A stretch of DNA of 64,000 nucleotides from Paenibacillus silagei (lineage in GTDB: Bacteria > Bacillota > Bacilli > Paenibacillales > Paenibacillaceae), in NCBI RefSeq assembly GCF_017874735.1, contig NZ_JAGGLV010000008.1, positions 124,001-188,000 of the forward strand, read 5' to 3'. How positions within the stretch are numbered: position 1 is the first letter of the stretch; every line of letters starts with the position of its first letter. Below the pieces are notes generated by a model. That model was given only the letters and a program-made list of their open reading frames with translations. It searched no databases and was not told the DNA's origin. The position numbers and the translations under genes were made by a program. Positions 1 through 8,237 of the stretch are shown one piece after another.

Positions 1-14
1 TAGGAGCATGAAGA

Positions 15-929
15 ATGAATATTGACAACATATATGAGGATTTGCAGCCGCTTGTTACAGCAGGCTCACTGAAACGCCGGGAGAGCCTTAAGAATCTGGT
101 CTATACCCGCATGGGCGGCGAAGCAGATATTTTGGCTGCTCCTGTTACATATGAAGAGATCCAGAGCATCTATGCTTATGCCCAGGATCATCAGATCCCG
201 CTTACGATTCTCGGCAACGGCTCCAATGTGATTATCCGGGACGGAGGCATCCGCGGCATCGTGCTCCAGACCTCGGATCTGTCCGGGATAGGCATCCGTG
301 ACGGGCTGCTCTATGCGCAGTGCGGGGCGAAGATTATCGATGTCTCGGGCTATGCGCTGGAGCAGAAGCTGACCGGTCTGGAATTCGCCTGCGGCATCCC
401 CGGCACGGTAGGCGGGGCGCTATATATGAATGCTGGAGCCTACGGCGGGGAAGTGAAGGATGTGCTGCACAGTGCGCTCGTGATCGATCAGAACGGGCAA
501 CTCCTTACCCTGCACAGCGATCAGCTGCAATGGGGATACCGCAGCAGCATCTTCGCCACTGGACAATATATTGTGCTGGAGGCGAGATTCAAGCTTCTGC
601 CAGGCGATCCAGCCGCGATTAAGGCGTCCATGGATGAGTTAACCTATCTGCGGGAATCGAAGCAACCGCTGGAGTATCCGTCCTGCGGCAGTGTATTCAA
701 GCGGCCGCCGGGCCGGTTCGCGGGGCAGCTGATTCAGGAGAGCGGACTCCAGGGGACGCGCATCGGAGGCGCAGAGGTCTCACGCAAGCATGCGGGCTTC
801 ATTATCAACGCCGACAATGCAACGGCCAGCGATTATATCGGATTGATCCAGCATGTACGCTCAGCGGTGAAGCACAAGTTCGATGTGGAGCTGGAGACGG
901 AAGTGGAGATTATCGGGGAAGAATTGTAG
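15..929 (+). CDS. murB: UDP-N-acetylenolpyruvoylglucosamine reductase MurB
   Basis: MurB reduces UDP-N-acetylenolpyruvoylglucosamine to UDP-N-acetylmuramate with NADPH and FAD, a cytoplasmic step of peptidoglycan precursor synthesis. The 304-residue length is normal for the family. The FAD-binding domain covers about residues 30-195, with GNGSN at 67-71 and GIPGTVGGALYMNAGAYG at 127-144. The C-terminal MurB domain follows, with CGSVFKRPPG near 222-231 carrying the catalytic serine and a terminal glutamate-rich segment (ETEVEI). The ATG has TAGGAG eight bases upstream. Upstream sequence is cut by the window edge, so its operon partners are unknown; a strong hairpin follows the stop. Identification is secure. 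Confidence 0.97.
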   Translation: MNIDNIYEDLQPLVTAGSLKRRESLKNLVYTRMGGEADILAAPVTYEEIQSIYAYAQDHQIPLTILGNGSNVIIRDGGIRGIVLQTSDLSGIGIRDGLLYAQCGAKIIDVSGYALEQKLTGLEFACGIPGTVGGALYMNAGAYGGEVKDVLHSALVIDQNGQLLTLHSDQLQWGYRSSIFATGQYIVLEARFKLLPGDPAAIKASMDELTYLRESKQPLEYPSCGSVFKRPPGRFAGQLIQESGLQGTRIGGAEVSRKHAGFIINADNATASDYIGLIQHVRSAVKHKFDVELETEVEIIGEEL

Positions 930-947
930 GCGATAGTTGTGGAAACA

Positions 948-993
948 GAGGGTGCAGTCCTAAGCCGGAATGTTGGCTTAGGACTGCACCCTC
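948..993. terminator. Strong hairpin, probable bidirectional terminator
   Basis: A perfect 19-bp stem (948-966 pairing with 975-993) with an 8-nt loop lies between the convergent ends of murB and the 111-residue gene. The plus-strand T tract is poor (CTTAGATTCTT), so termination by sequence alone is likely but not textbook. Confidence 0.75.
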
Positions 994-1025
994 CTTAGAT
1001 TCTTACGGCCGGAGCCGCCGGATAA

Positions 1026-1361
1026 TCAGCTTACAGCCAGTGAATATTTCGCCCGGCTCGTTTGCAGATCCACCTTGGCTTCGGACAATTCATGAAGCTG
1101 CAGCCCGCTTACTGCCAGCTCATATCCCGGCTGCGGCAGGGGCACCAGCTCTCCATCTGCATTCAGGGTACTGCCTGTCCCGCGCAGAATGACCGCACTG
1201 TCCAGATAATCATCGATGACATCGTCAGCGTTCCGGTAGTCAACGGTCTCCAGCTTGAAATGGACGGTGTCCAGGTCATCCAGCTCCCGTTTTTCAATGA
1301 CCAGTGTTATACCCTTGCGGGCTTCCAGCCAATCTATAAGCTTCTGTACGTTTGCTTCCAT
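1026..1361 (-). CDS. Uncharacterised 111-residue protein
   Basis: No family is recognised. The protein is soluble and acidic, with alternating hydrophobic and charged residues that suggest an alpha/beta fold. It has no signal peptide, membrane segment or metal motif. The minus-strand ATG is preceded by AAGGATGG at a plausible distance, and the gene converges on murB with a terminator hairpin between the two stops. The plus-strand ORF over the same bases lacks a good ribosome site and looks like a shadow. The next gene diverges, so it is probably monocistronic. Coding status is likely; function is unknown. Confidence 0.7.
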   Translation of the reverse strand: MEANVQKLIDWLEARKGITLVIEKRELDDLDTVHFKLETVDYRNADDVIDDYLDSAVILRGTGSTLNADGELVPLPQPGYELAVSGLQLHELSEAKVDLQTSRAKYSLAVS

Positions 1362-1536
1362 CGTATGATCCCATCCTTCGGTTAATAGAGATTGTTAATT
1401 CTAAGTTACCCCTTTCCATGCAAATGAATCCGTGCAAATTAGTTGAACTATGCAAGGTGTTTGCCGTTCTTCATTCGTGTGTAAACTATTCTTATGCATT
1501 GTAATAATGCCAATATCTTATAAGAAGGTGAAGCGG

Positions 1537-2277
1537 ATGGGAAACGCATTGTTATGGGGCGCAGTCTCCGGCTCGGCGGTCTTGATTGGCGCACTCTTGG
1601 CCTTATTCCTGCGGATTCCGAATAAGCTGATCGGCTTCATTATGGCGTTCGGGACCGGTGTCCTGATCGGCGCAGCGGCATATGAATTGCTAGAGGATTC
1701 GGCCAGTGACGGCGGACTGGCCCCGACGATTATCGGGTTCACCGCTGGAGCACTGGTGTTCACGGTGTTCGACTGGCTGATCTCGCGTAAAGGCGGAGCC
1801 GGACGCAAGCGCTCAGCCAGAGCCTCTTCAGGGAAGAGCGATGCCAAGGGCGGAGGGCTGGCTATTTTTGCCGGAACGGTACTGGATGCGATTCCTGAAT
1901 CGATCATGATTGGCGCAAGTCTCATTGCGGGTCAAGGCGTTAGCGTACTGCTGGTCATTGCCATCTTCATCAGCAATATTCCCGAAGGCTTGTCCAGCAC
2001 GGCTGGACTGAAGCAGGACGGCTATGGCAAAAGCAAGATTATGCTGCTCTGGCTCGGCGTACTCGCTATCTCCACACTGGCCTCAGGGGCGGGATATGAG
2101 TTCATGGATCACGCAAGCGGGTATACGGAAGCGCTGATTGCCTCTTTTGCCGGGGGAGGGATTATTGCTATGGTGTCCTCCAGCATGATGCCCGAAGCCT
2201 ACGAAGAAGGGGGGCCGCTCACGGGGTTCATCGCTGCGATGGGACTGCTGTGCTCGCTGATTCTGGATCAGCTGTGA
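1537..2277 (+). CDS. ZIP family divalent metal transporter
   Basis: This is a 246-residue polytopic membrane protein of the ZIP (zinc/iron permease) family, expected to import Zn or related divalent metals. Two signature segments are visible: AGTVLDAIPESIMIGASL in the fourth helix region and SNIPEGLSS in the fifth, which hold the DxxPES and NxPEG metal-site motifs. A glycine-, serine- and basic-rich loop of about 25 residues (near 88-112) separates the N-terminal and C-terminal helices and replaces the usual histidine-rich loop. The start was set at 1537, where AAGGTGAAGCGG precedes the ATG; an upstream in-frame ATG at 1450 would add an unlikely 29-residue extension. Substrate is unproven. 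Confidence 0.9.
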   Translation: MGNALLWGAVSGSAVLIGALLALFLRIPNKLIGFIMAFGTGVLIGAAAYELLEDSASDGGLAPTIIGFTAGALVFTVFDWLISRKGGAGRKRSARASSGKSDAKGGGLAIFAGTVLDAIPESIMIGASLIAGQGVSVLLVIAIFISNIPEGLSSTAGLKQDGYGKSKIMLLWLGVLAISTLASGAGYEFMDHASGYTEALIASFAGGGIIAMVSSSMMPEAYEEGGPLTGFIAAMGLLCSLILDQL

Positions 2278-2280
2278 GGG

Positions 2281-2310
2281 TTGTCAAGCCTGCTGCAATC
2301 ATGGTATAGT
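2281..2310 (+). promoter_or_regulatory. Probable sigma-A promoter of the queuosine operon
   Basis: TTGTCA at 2281-2286 and TATAGT at 2305-2310 are separated by 18 bp. They lie just after the ZIP stop codon and place transcription start near 2317, upstream of the preQ1 riboswitch and about 160 nt before queF. Confidence 0.65.
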
Positions 2311-2352
2311 TCAAGACGCACCAAGATAAAGAAGGAATCTGCGCCGCGCGCA

Positions 2353-2387
2353 GGAGAGGTTCGCGAACTCCCTCTATAAAAAACTAA
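2353..2387 (+). promoter_or_regulatory. preQ1-I riboswitch
   Basis: The aptamer has AGAGG at 2355-2359 pairing with CCTCT at 2371-2375, the conserved TTC start of loop 1, and the A-rich pseudoknot tail ATAAAAAACTAA at 2376-2387. This is the classic preQ1 class I architecture known from the B. subtilis queC operon. It senses the queuosine precursor preQ1 and precedes the queF-C-D-E genes. The tail can alternatively pair with TTTTTAGTAGAG at 2392-2403, giving a mutually exclusive hairpin (2372-2403) that is a candidate expression platform. Aptamer identity is secure; the switching mechanism is inferred. Confidence 0.95.
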
Positions 2388-2476
2388 GCTATTTTTAGTA
2401 GAGCCAGGTTTTCGAAATCTCGTTCTTCTTTCCAGTTCAGGCCAGGGGCCTAGGGAAAAGAGAGGGGTTTTTTGTC

Positions 2477-2977
2477 ATGTCAGAAGGCAGAATGCAAAAG
2501 GAAATGCAGGAGGTTACCCTGCTGGGCAACCAAGGCACGCAGTACAAGTTCGGCTATGATCCGGGGATTCTGGAGGCGTTCGATAACAAGCATCCCGGCC
2601 GCGATTATTTCGTCAAATTCAACTGTCCCGAGTTCACCAGCCTGTGTCCCGTGACCGGTCAGCCGGATTTCGGGGTGATGTATATCTCGTACATTCCTGA
2701 TATCCGAATGGTGGAATCGAAGTCACTGAAGCTCTATCTGTTCAGCTTCCGCAATCATGGGGATTTCCATGAGGACTGTGTCAACATTATTATGAATGAT
2801 CTGATCTCGCTGATGGAGCCGCGTTATATCGAAGTGTGGGGCAAATTCACGCCGCGCGGCGGCATTTCCATCGATCCTTACTGCAACTGGGGGCGTCCGG
2901 GAACCAAATATGAGGCGATGGCCGAGCACCGGCTGATGAATCATGATCTGTATCCCGAGAAAGTGGACAACCGTTAA
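2477..2977 (+). CDS. queF: NADPH-dependent 7-cyano-7-deazaguanine reductase QueF
   Basis: QueF reduces the nitrile of preQ0 to the aminomethyl group of preQ1, the last free-base step before tRNA insertion. The 166-residue length fits the short unimodular type. The catalytic cysteine lies in [12 protein letters not shown] (about residues 56-67), and the C-terminal [14 protein letters not shown] segment is characteristic. It is the first gene after the preQ1 riboswitch, 45 bp ahead of queC. The ATG at 2477 follows AGAGAGGGG by about ten bases; an in-frame ATG at 2492 preceded by AGAAGG is a weaker alternative. Preferring queF as the first gene makes sense because its product is the riboswitch ligand. 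Confidence 0.96.
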   Translation: MSEGRMQKEMQEVTLLGNQGTQYKFGYDPGILEAFDNKHPGRDYFVKFNCPEFTSLCPVTGQPDFGVMYISYIPDIRMVESKSLKLYLFSFRNHGDFHEDCVNIIMNDLISLMEPRYIEVWGKFTPRGGISIDPYCNWGRPGTKYEAMAEHRLMNHDLYPEKVDNR

Positions 2978-3022
2978 TCCGCAGAAGCCAGCTTCACAGA
3001 GCAATCAGGAGGAGAGATCATT

Positions 3023-3688
3023 ATGGTAAATAGAAAAGCATTAGTCGTCTTCAGCGGCGGCCAAGACAGCACTACCTGCCTGGCGTGGGCATTGCAGGAA
3101 TTCCAGGAGGTTCAGGTGGTCACGTTCAATTATAATCAGCGCCATGCGGCCGAGATTGAAGTCGCCAAGGCGATAGCCGCAAGGTTCGGCGTGAAGCAGC
3201 ATATTCTGGACCTGGGGCTGCTGAACCAGCTTGCTCCGAACGCCTTGACGCGTGAAGATATTGACATTACCGCAGGCGAGGGTGAAGAGCTGCCCAGCAC
3301 GTTCGTGGATGGACGTAATCTGCTGTTCCTGTCCTTCGCGGCCATTCTGGCGAAGCAGCTTGGCTACTCCAACATTATCACCGGGGTCTGCCAGACGGAC
3401 TTCAGCGGATACCCGGACTGCCGCGATGTGTTCGTGAAGTCGCTGAATGTCACGCTTAATCTGTCGATGGATGTGGAGTTCGTCATTCATACCCCGCTGA
3501 TGTGGCTGGACAAAAAGCAAACCTGGAAGCTGGCAGACGAGCTGGGCCAGTTCGATTATGTGCGGGAGCAGACCCTGACCTGCTATAACGGAATCATCGG
3601 CAGCGGCTGCGGCACCTGTCCGGCATGTCTCCTGCGTAAGCGGGGTCTGGAGCAATATGAGGCAGAGCGTCAGGAGGCGGGAGTATAA
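3023..3688 (+). CDS. queC: 7-cyano-7-deazaguanine synthase QueC
   Basis: QueC makes preQ0 from 7-carboxy-7-deazaguanine, ammonia and ATP. The 221-residue protein has the PP-loop SGGQDS at about residues 11-16 and a C-terminal zinc site [13 protein letters not shown] preceded by another cysteine. AGGAGGAGAG lies upstream of the ATG. Its TAA stop overlaps the queD ATG by one base (TAATG), so the two are translationally coupled. Together with the flanking queF, queD and queE this is the complete GTP-to-preQ1 branch apart from GTP cyclohydrolase I, which is not in the window. Confidence 0.97.
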   Translation: MVNRKALVVFSGGQDSTTCLAWALQEFQEVQVVTFNYNQRHAAEIEVAKAIAARFGVKQHILDLGLLNQLAPNALTREDIDITAGEGEELPSTFVDGRNLLFLSFAAILAKQLGYSNIITGVCQTDFSGYPDCRDVFVKSLNVTLNLSMDVEFVIHTPLMWLDKKQTWKLADELGQFDYVREQTLTCYNGIIGSGCGTCPACLLRKRGLEQYEAERQEAGV

Positions 3689-4170
3689 TGCGGGGCGAAG
3701 TAGCCGTCTGCAAAATTTTCACCTTCGACGCTGCCCATCAGCTCATCGGACACAAGGGGAAATGCAGTAATCTGCACGGGCATACCTACAGGCTGGAGGT
3801 AGTGCTGAAGGGTGTGCCGTCCGCGTTAGAAGGACAGTCGGATGAAGGGTTCGTCATCGATTTCAGCGATATTAAAGCGGCTGTGCAGGAGGCGGTAGTT
3901 GGGCGGCTGGATCATGCTTTTCTGGCGATGGGCAATGAGCCTGTGCTGGAGACGCTGAAGGCGACCGGCTCCAAGGTAGCGATGCTCTCCTTCCGCACCA
4001 CAGCAGAGAATCTGTCTGCCTACATTGCCTATGAGCTGAAGCAAGCGGCGTTGCCGGTGTATTCGGTCAAGCTATGGGAAACTCCGACCTCCTGGGCTGA
4101 GGTGCTGGCAGCAGATATCCCCGAGGAGGGACCGGCTTACCGGCTGTATGGAGGCTGCGATGATGAGTAG
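3688..4170 (+). CDS. queD: 6-carboxy-5,6,7,8-tetrahydropterin synthase QueD
   Basis: QueD converts dihydroneopterin triphosphate to 6-carboxytetrahydropterin, the first committed step to 7-deazaguanines. The 160-residue protein belongs to the PTPS family: FDAAHQL supplies the first zinc histidine, KCSNLHGHTY the catalytic cysteine and the HxH zinc ligands, and LWETPTSWAEV is near the C-terminus. It overlaps queC by one base, and its 3' end overlaps the start of queE, where the GGAGG used by queE lies inside the last queD codons. Identification is secure. Confidence 0.96.
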   Translation: MRGEVAVCKIFTFDAAHQLIGHKGKCSNLHGHTYRLEVVLKGVPSALEGQSDEGFVIDFSDIKAAVQEAVVGRLDHAFLAMGNEPVLETLKATGSKVAMLSFRTTAENLSAYIAYELKQAALPVYSVKLWETPTSWAEVLAADIPEEGPAYRLYGGCDDE

Positions 4171-4885
4171 AATCCCGGTTATTGAAATGTTCGGCCCGAC
4201 AATCCAGGGGGAAGGGGCGGTCATCGGGGTCAAAACGATGTTCGTCCGCACCTACGGCTGCGACTACCGCTGCGGCTGGTGCGATTCCGCCTTCACCTGG
4301 GACGGCTCGGCCAAGGATAAAGTAACAATGCTTACGCCGCAGGAGATTCTCGCCGGGCTGCTGGAGCTGGCCGGGGAGAATTTCAATTGTGTCACCATCT
4401 CCGGGGGTAACCCGGCGCTGATCGGGGAGGCGATGGGAGAATTCATCTCCCTCCTCCACGAGCGGGGCATCCAGGCGGCGATTGAGACGCAGGGCAGCCG
4501 TTGGCAGGAGTGGTTCCATGAGGTGGATGTGCTGACGATCAGCCCGAAGCCGCCCAGCTCCGGGATGCAGACAGACTGGGATAAGCTGGATGAGATTATG
4601 CATAGAGTCGCTGATAACGGCAAGGCTGCGCATAGCCTGAAGGTGGTTGTTTTTAACCAGGAGGATTATGAATATGCCCGCAAGGTCCATTTCAGGTACC
4701 CTGAGGTCCCGCTATTCCTGCAGCCGGGCAACGATAACGTCACCGAGGAAGGTGACATCTCAGGCCGTCTGCTGGGGCGGCTGGAATGGCTGTTCGAGCG
4801 GGTGATTGCCGATCCGCAAATGAACCGTGCACGGGTGCTGCCGCAATTACATGCATTAATCTGGCATAATAAGCGGGGGAAATAA
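4163..4885 (+). CDS. queE: 7-carboxy-7-deazaguanine synthase QueE
   Basis: QueE is a radical SAM enzyme that contracts the pterin ring of 6-carboxytetrahydropterin to 7-carboxy-7-deazaguanine. The cluster-binding motif appears as GCDYRCGWCDSAF, that is Cx3Cx2C as usual in this family, after the N-terminal EMFGPTIQGEG signature. SGGNPAL follows at the SAM-binding glycine region. GGAGG at 4150-4154 favours ATG 4163 (eight-base gap); ATG 4160 and 4148 are in frame and possible. It ends the operon and is followed by a terminator hairpin. Confidence 0.96.
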   Translation: MSRIPVIEMFGPTIQGEGAVIGVKTMFVRTYGCDYRCGWCDSAFTWDGSAKDKVTMLTPQEILAGLLELAGENFNCVTISGGNPALIGEAMGEFISLLHERGIQAAIETQGSRWQEWFHEVDVLTISPKPPSSGMQTDWDKLDEIMHRVADNGKAAHSLKVVVFNQEDYEYARKVHFRYPEVPLFLQPGNDNVTEEGDISGRLLGRLEWLFERVIADPQMNRARVLPQLHALIWHNKRGK

Positions 4886-4925
4886 CCGCGCTCGCTGCCG
4901 GGATGAAGCTGAATAGAGTTACTGA

Positions 4926-4963
4926 AGGCCGGGCTTCCGCTATAGGGGAGTTCCGGTCTTTTG
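4926..4963 (+). terminator. Terminator of the que operon
   Basis: AGGCCGG at 4926-4932 pairs with CCGGTCT at 4953-4959 (one G-U), inner TTCC/GGAG pairs extend the stem, and TCTTTTG follows. Confidence 0.7.
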
Positions 4964-5054
4964 CTGTAATAGAAATGGGACAGAATTGTAGCCTCCGGCC
5001 GGTTCAGTTGTACTATAATTGAACAATGATGTGGGAGAGGGAGGAAATCATTCC

Positions 5055-5873
5055 ATGAATTCGGTAATCAGCAACATGAAGCCCATCCGGCGTTCCAAGC
5101 TTCGACTATTTGCAGGGAAGCGGTATTTCACCTGGAAAAGATACTGGAAATGGATCACAGCCAGCGGACGCCTGGCTGCAGAACAGTGCAGTGAAGCTCT
5201 GCCGTACGAAGCGGCCAGCCATGCTACCCCGCTGCTGCGCAAATTGCGCAATGTGGATATGCAGCTTCAGCACAACAAAATTGTGAACCTGAGGCTCGCG
5301 GTGGCGAAGCTGGACGGGCTTGTCATTCAACCGGGCGAGAGCTTCTCCTATTGGCGCAGGATCGGCAAACCCACACGGAGAAAAGGCTACCTGGACGGAA
5401 TGGTGCTCCATTATGGCGGGTTCCGGTCCGGCACAGGCGGCGGGCTCTGCCAATTGTCCAATCTGATCTACTGGATGACACTGCATACCCCGCTGACCGT
5501 TACCGAACGGCACCGGCACAGCTATGATGTCTTTCCCGATGAGCAGCGGACCCAGCCCTTTGGCAGCGGGGCTACCTGTGCCTATAATTATCTGGATCTC
5601 CAGCTGCGCAATGATACAGAGCATGCTTATCAGCTTAAGCTGCACCTGGATGAGACCCATCTGCACGGGGAATGGCGCTGTAACGGGCAGCAGCTCTACC
5701 ATTACGAAGTGTATGAAGATGGGCACCGCATCAGCCTGGAGCCGTGGGGCGGATATATCCGGCGCAACGCGATCCGGCGCAGAGTGCTGACGCATAGCGG
5801 AGAGCTTGCCGGAGACGAAGCCGTGGCCGAGAACCACGCGCTGATGATGTATTCTCCGCTGCTGCACGGATAA
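5055..5873 (+). CDS. VanW family protein
   Basis: The 272-residue protein matches the VanW family, named after an accessory gene of glycopeptide-resistance clusters but of unknown biochemical function. The conserved block runs from about residue 100 to 200 and includes GESFSYWRRIG, GGGLCQLSNLIYW and HRHSYDVFPDEQRTQPFG. There is no signal peptide or membrane segment. The ATG at 5055 follows GGGAGG; an in-frame ATG at 5019 gives an unsupported extension. The gene stands alone, downstream of the que terminator and before the alcohol dehydrogenase, and nothing here ties it to vancomycin resistance. Confidence 0.88.
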   Translation: MNSVISNMKPIRRSKLRLFAGKRYFTWKRYWKWITASGRLAAEQCSEALPYEAASHATPLLRKLRNVDMQLQHNKIVNLRLAVAKLDGLVIQPGESFSYWRRIGKPTRRKGYLDGMVLHYGGFRSGTGGGLCQLSNLIYWMTLHTPLTVTERHRHSYDVFPDEQRTQPFGSGATCAYNYLDLQLRNDTEHAYQLKLHLDETHLHGEWRCNGQQLYHYEVYEDGHRISLEPWGGYIRRNAIRRRVLTHSGELAGDEAVAENHALMMYSPLLHG

Positions 5874-5946
5874 ATCCGGACGATTTGGGGCTATAACATA
5901 AGATAGTGTAACAAGCAGCCCCATTTCAGAAGGAGTGACCTATACC

Positions 5947-7083
5947 ATGAAGGCAGTGACTTATCAGGGAAAGAAGAAAGTTGAAGTGAAGGAGGTCGCC
6001 GATGCGCGGCTGGAGAAGAAGGATGACATCCTCGTCCGCATAACCACAACCGCTATTTGCGGATCTGACCTGCATATCTATAACGGAGAAATACCGGGAA
6101 TGCATGATGACTACATTATCGGACATGAGCCGATGGGGATTGTGGAAGAGGTGGGCCCGGAGGTTACCAGGGTCAAGAAGGGCGACCGGGTCATTGTCCC
6201 GTTCAATGTAGCATGCGGGCAATGCTTCTTCTGCCAGCATGAGATGGAGAGCCAATGTGACCATGCGAATGAAGCGAAGGATACCGGTGGCTACCTGGGC
6301 TATTCGGATTCATACGGCGGATTCGCCGGAGGGCAGGCGGAGCTGCTCCGGGTGCCTTACGGCAACTTCGGGCCGTTTGTCGTCCCGGAGGACGCTGAGA
6401 TGGAAGACGAGAAGCTGCTGTTCCTCTCGGATATCGTTCCGACCGCCTGGTGGGGCGTCGAGAATGCCGGTGTGAAGCCCGGTGATACCGTCATTGTGCT
6501 TGGCTGTGGCCCGGTAGGCCTGCTGACACAGAAGTTCGCCTGGATGAAAGGCGCATCCCGTGTCATCGCGGTGGACTATATCGATTACCGGCTCCAGCAT
6601 GCGAAGCTGACGAATCAAGTGGAGACGGTGAATTTTGAGCAGACCAAGGATGTAGAGCTGAATCTCAAGGAGATTACACGCGGCGGAGCGGATGTGGTGA
6701 TCGACTGCGTGGGATTGGATGCCAAGAAGACGGTTGTAGAGAAGGTGGAGACAGCCTTGATGCTGCAGGGCGGTTCGCTGGGGGCTTTCCGTATCGCCTC
6801 CGAGGTGGTCCGCAAGTTCGGCACCATTCAGTTAATCGGTGTCTATGGCCTGAATTACAATATGTTCCCGCTGGGCCATCTATTCGAACGCAATATCACG
6901 CTGAAGATGGGCCAAGCTCCTGTGATCCATTATATGCCTGAGCTCTACAAGATGATTAAGGAGAACAAGTTCGATCCCACAGATATTATCACCCACCGGC
7001 TGCCGATCAGCCGCGCAGAACATGGCTACAAGGTATTTCAGGAGAAGGAAGAGGACTGTATCAAGGTAGTGCTTAAGCCGTAA
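5947..7083 (+). CDS. Zinc-dependent alcohol dehydrogenase (formaldehyde dehydrogenase-like)
   Basis: This 378-residue MDR-superfamily enzyme has a full set of zinc ligands: catalytic site CGSD and GHE in the first 65 residues and a structural site ACGQCFFC followed by another cysteine (Cx2Cx2Cx7C). The dinucleotide fold begins at VIVLGCGPVGLL. The long insertion after the structural zinc (about residues 105-140) resembles the glutathione-independent formaldehyde dehydrogenase-like branch. Substrate is not determinable from sequence. The start is ATG 5947, nine bases after AGGAGTG; an in-frame GTG at 5935 falls inside that ribosome site. A terminator follows, so it is probably monocistronic. 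Confidence 0.9.
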   Translation: MKAVTYQGKKKVEVKEVADARLEKKDDILVRITTTAICGSDLHIYNGEIPGMHDDYIIGHEPMGIVEEVGPEVTRVKKGDRVIVPFNVACGQCFFCQHEMESQCDHANEAKDTGGYLGYSDSYGGFAGGQAELLRVPYGNFGPFVVPEDAEMEDEKLLFLSDIVPTAWWGVENAGVKPGDTVIVLGCGPVGLLTQKFAWMKGASRVIAVDYIDYRLQHAKLTNQVETVNFEQTKDVELNLKEITRGGADVVIDCVGLDAKKTVVEKVETALMLQGGSLGAFRIASEVVRKFGTIQLIGVYGLNYNMFPLGHLFERNITLKMGQAPVIHYMPELYKMIKENKFDPTDIITHRLPISRAEHGYKVFQEKEEDCIKVVLKP

Positions 7084-7119
7084 CAGGGGAGAGTAGCCTC
7101 TGTCAGCTGAGCTTCTATA

Positions 7120-7159
7120 AGGCATGGAACCCCTCAGAGGCGGTTCTGTGCCTTTGTTT
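7120..7159 (+). terminator. Terminator after the alcohol dehydrogenase
   Basis: AGGCA and GGAACC (7120-7131) pair with GGTTC and TGCCT (7142-7153) around a short loop, followed by TTTGTTTTG. Confidence 0.7.
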
Positions 7160-7249
7160 TGCGTTGAATATGAAAAAATGCTGCTTTTTTCGCCGATTTA
7201 CGTTAAATTAACATAATGAGTCTTACATCCTATGAAGGGGCGTTCTGTC

Positions 7250-8164
7250 ATGCGTACCAATAAACCGCCCGTTGCCGTGCCTCTCCTGATGGTAATCGGA
7301 ATTGTGGCCATCTCGTTTTCTTCCATCTTTATTAAATGGTCCTCCGCGCCCGTATCGGTCCAAGGGATGTACCGCCTGCTGTTCACCTCGCTGCTGATGC
7401 TGCCGTTCGCCCGTCCCTATAGCGGGGCACTCTTTCAGCTGCGGCGGAAGGACTGGCTGCTGCTGGGCGTGTCCGGGGTCATGCTTGCCTTGCATTTTCT
7501 GTTGTGGATGGGTTCGCTGAATTATACCTCGGTGGCCAGCTCGACGATGATTATGGCGCTGGAGCCGTTATTCATTATGGTCGGTGCGTACATACTGTAT
7601 AAAGAGCGTAACTCGATCTTTGCTATCCTGGGGATGGCGATTGCTATCTTCGGCGTTACTTTTATCGGCTGGGGAGACATTGGCTTGTCTGCTGAGAATC
7701 TGAAGGGCGACATGCTGTCGGTTGGCGGAACCGTAGCGGTAGCCGCACATATGCTGCTTGGACAAAAGCTGGTGGCGCGTATGCCGTCCTATCTGTACAG
7801 CCTGATTGTATTTATCGCTGCGGCCGCCGTATTTGCCGTCTACAATCTCGTGACCGGCACACCGTTCTTCGATTATCCGGCCCGGGAATGGGGCATCTTC
7901 GTTCTGCTGGCGGTGGTACCCACCGTCTTCGGCCATATCCTGTTCAACTGGCTGCTGCAATATACATCGGCGACTACCGTCTCCATGAATATCCTGGGAG
8001 AGCCTGTCGGCGCGAGCATTCTAGCGTTCCTGCTGCTGGGTGAGCAGCTCAGCGGCCTGCAGTGGGCGGGCGGCGTGCTGGTCATGGCCGGGCTGGGTGT
8101 CTATCTGTATGCCGGGCGAAGGAAAGCTATGAAGCTCCGGCAGTCTCTGCCGAACGCTTCCTAG
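7250..8164 (+). CDS. DMT superfamily transporter (EamA-type)
   Basis: A 304-residue integral membrane protein with ten predicted hydrophobic helices arranged as two EamA repeats, the layout of drug/metabolite exporters. The first repeat includes FSSIFIKWSS and the GMYRLLFTSLLML region; the second includes the PTVFGHILFNWLL and LGEPVGASILAFLLLGE segments typical of the family. Substrate is unknown. ATG 7250 lies nine bases after AAGGGG; the ATG at 7232 overlaps that ribosome site. It lies between a terminator and a methyltransferase gene 73 bp downstream, with which it may be cotranscribed. Confidence 0.9.
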   Translation: MRTNKPPVAVPLLMVIGIVAISFSSIFIKWSSAPVSVQGMYRLLFTSLLMLPFARPYSGALFQLRRKDWLLLGVSGVMLALHFLLWMGSLNYTSVASSTMIMALEPLFIMVGAYILYKERNSIFAILGMAIAIFGVTFIGWGDIGLSAENLKGDMLSVGGTVAVAAHMLLGQKLVARMPSYLYSLIVFIAAAAVFAVYNLVTGTPFFDYPAREWGIFVLLAVVPTVFGHILFNWLLQYTSATTVSMNILGEPVGASILAFLLLGEQLSGLQWAGGVLVMAGLGVYLYAGRRKAMKLRQSLPNAS

Positions 8165-8237
8165 CTATTCGCCGACAGACCCGTGAGGCAAACTTGATTA
8201 CATTTTATAGAACATAGATAAAGGGGTAACGAAAGCA

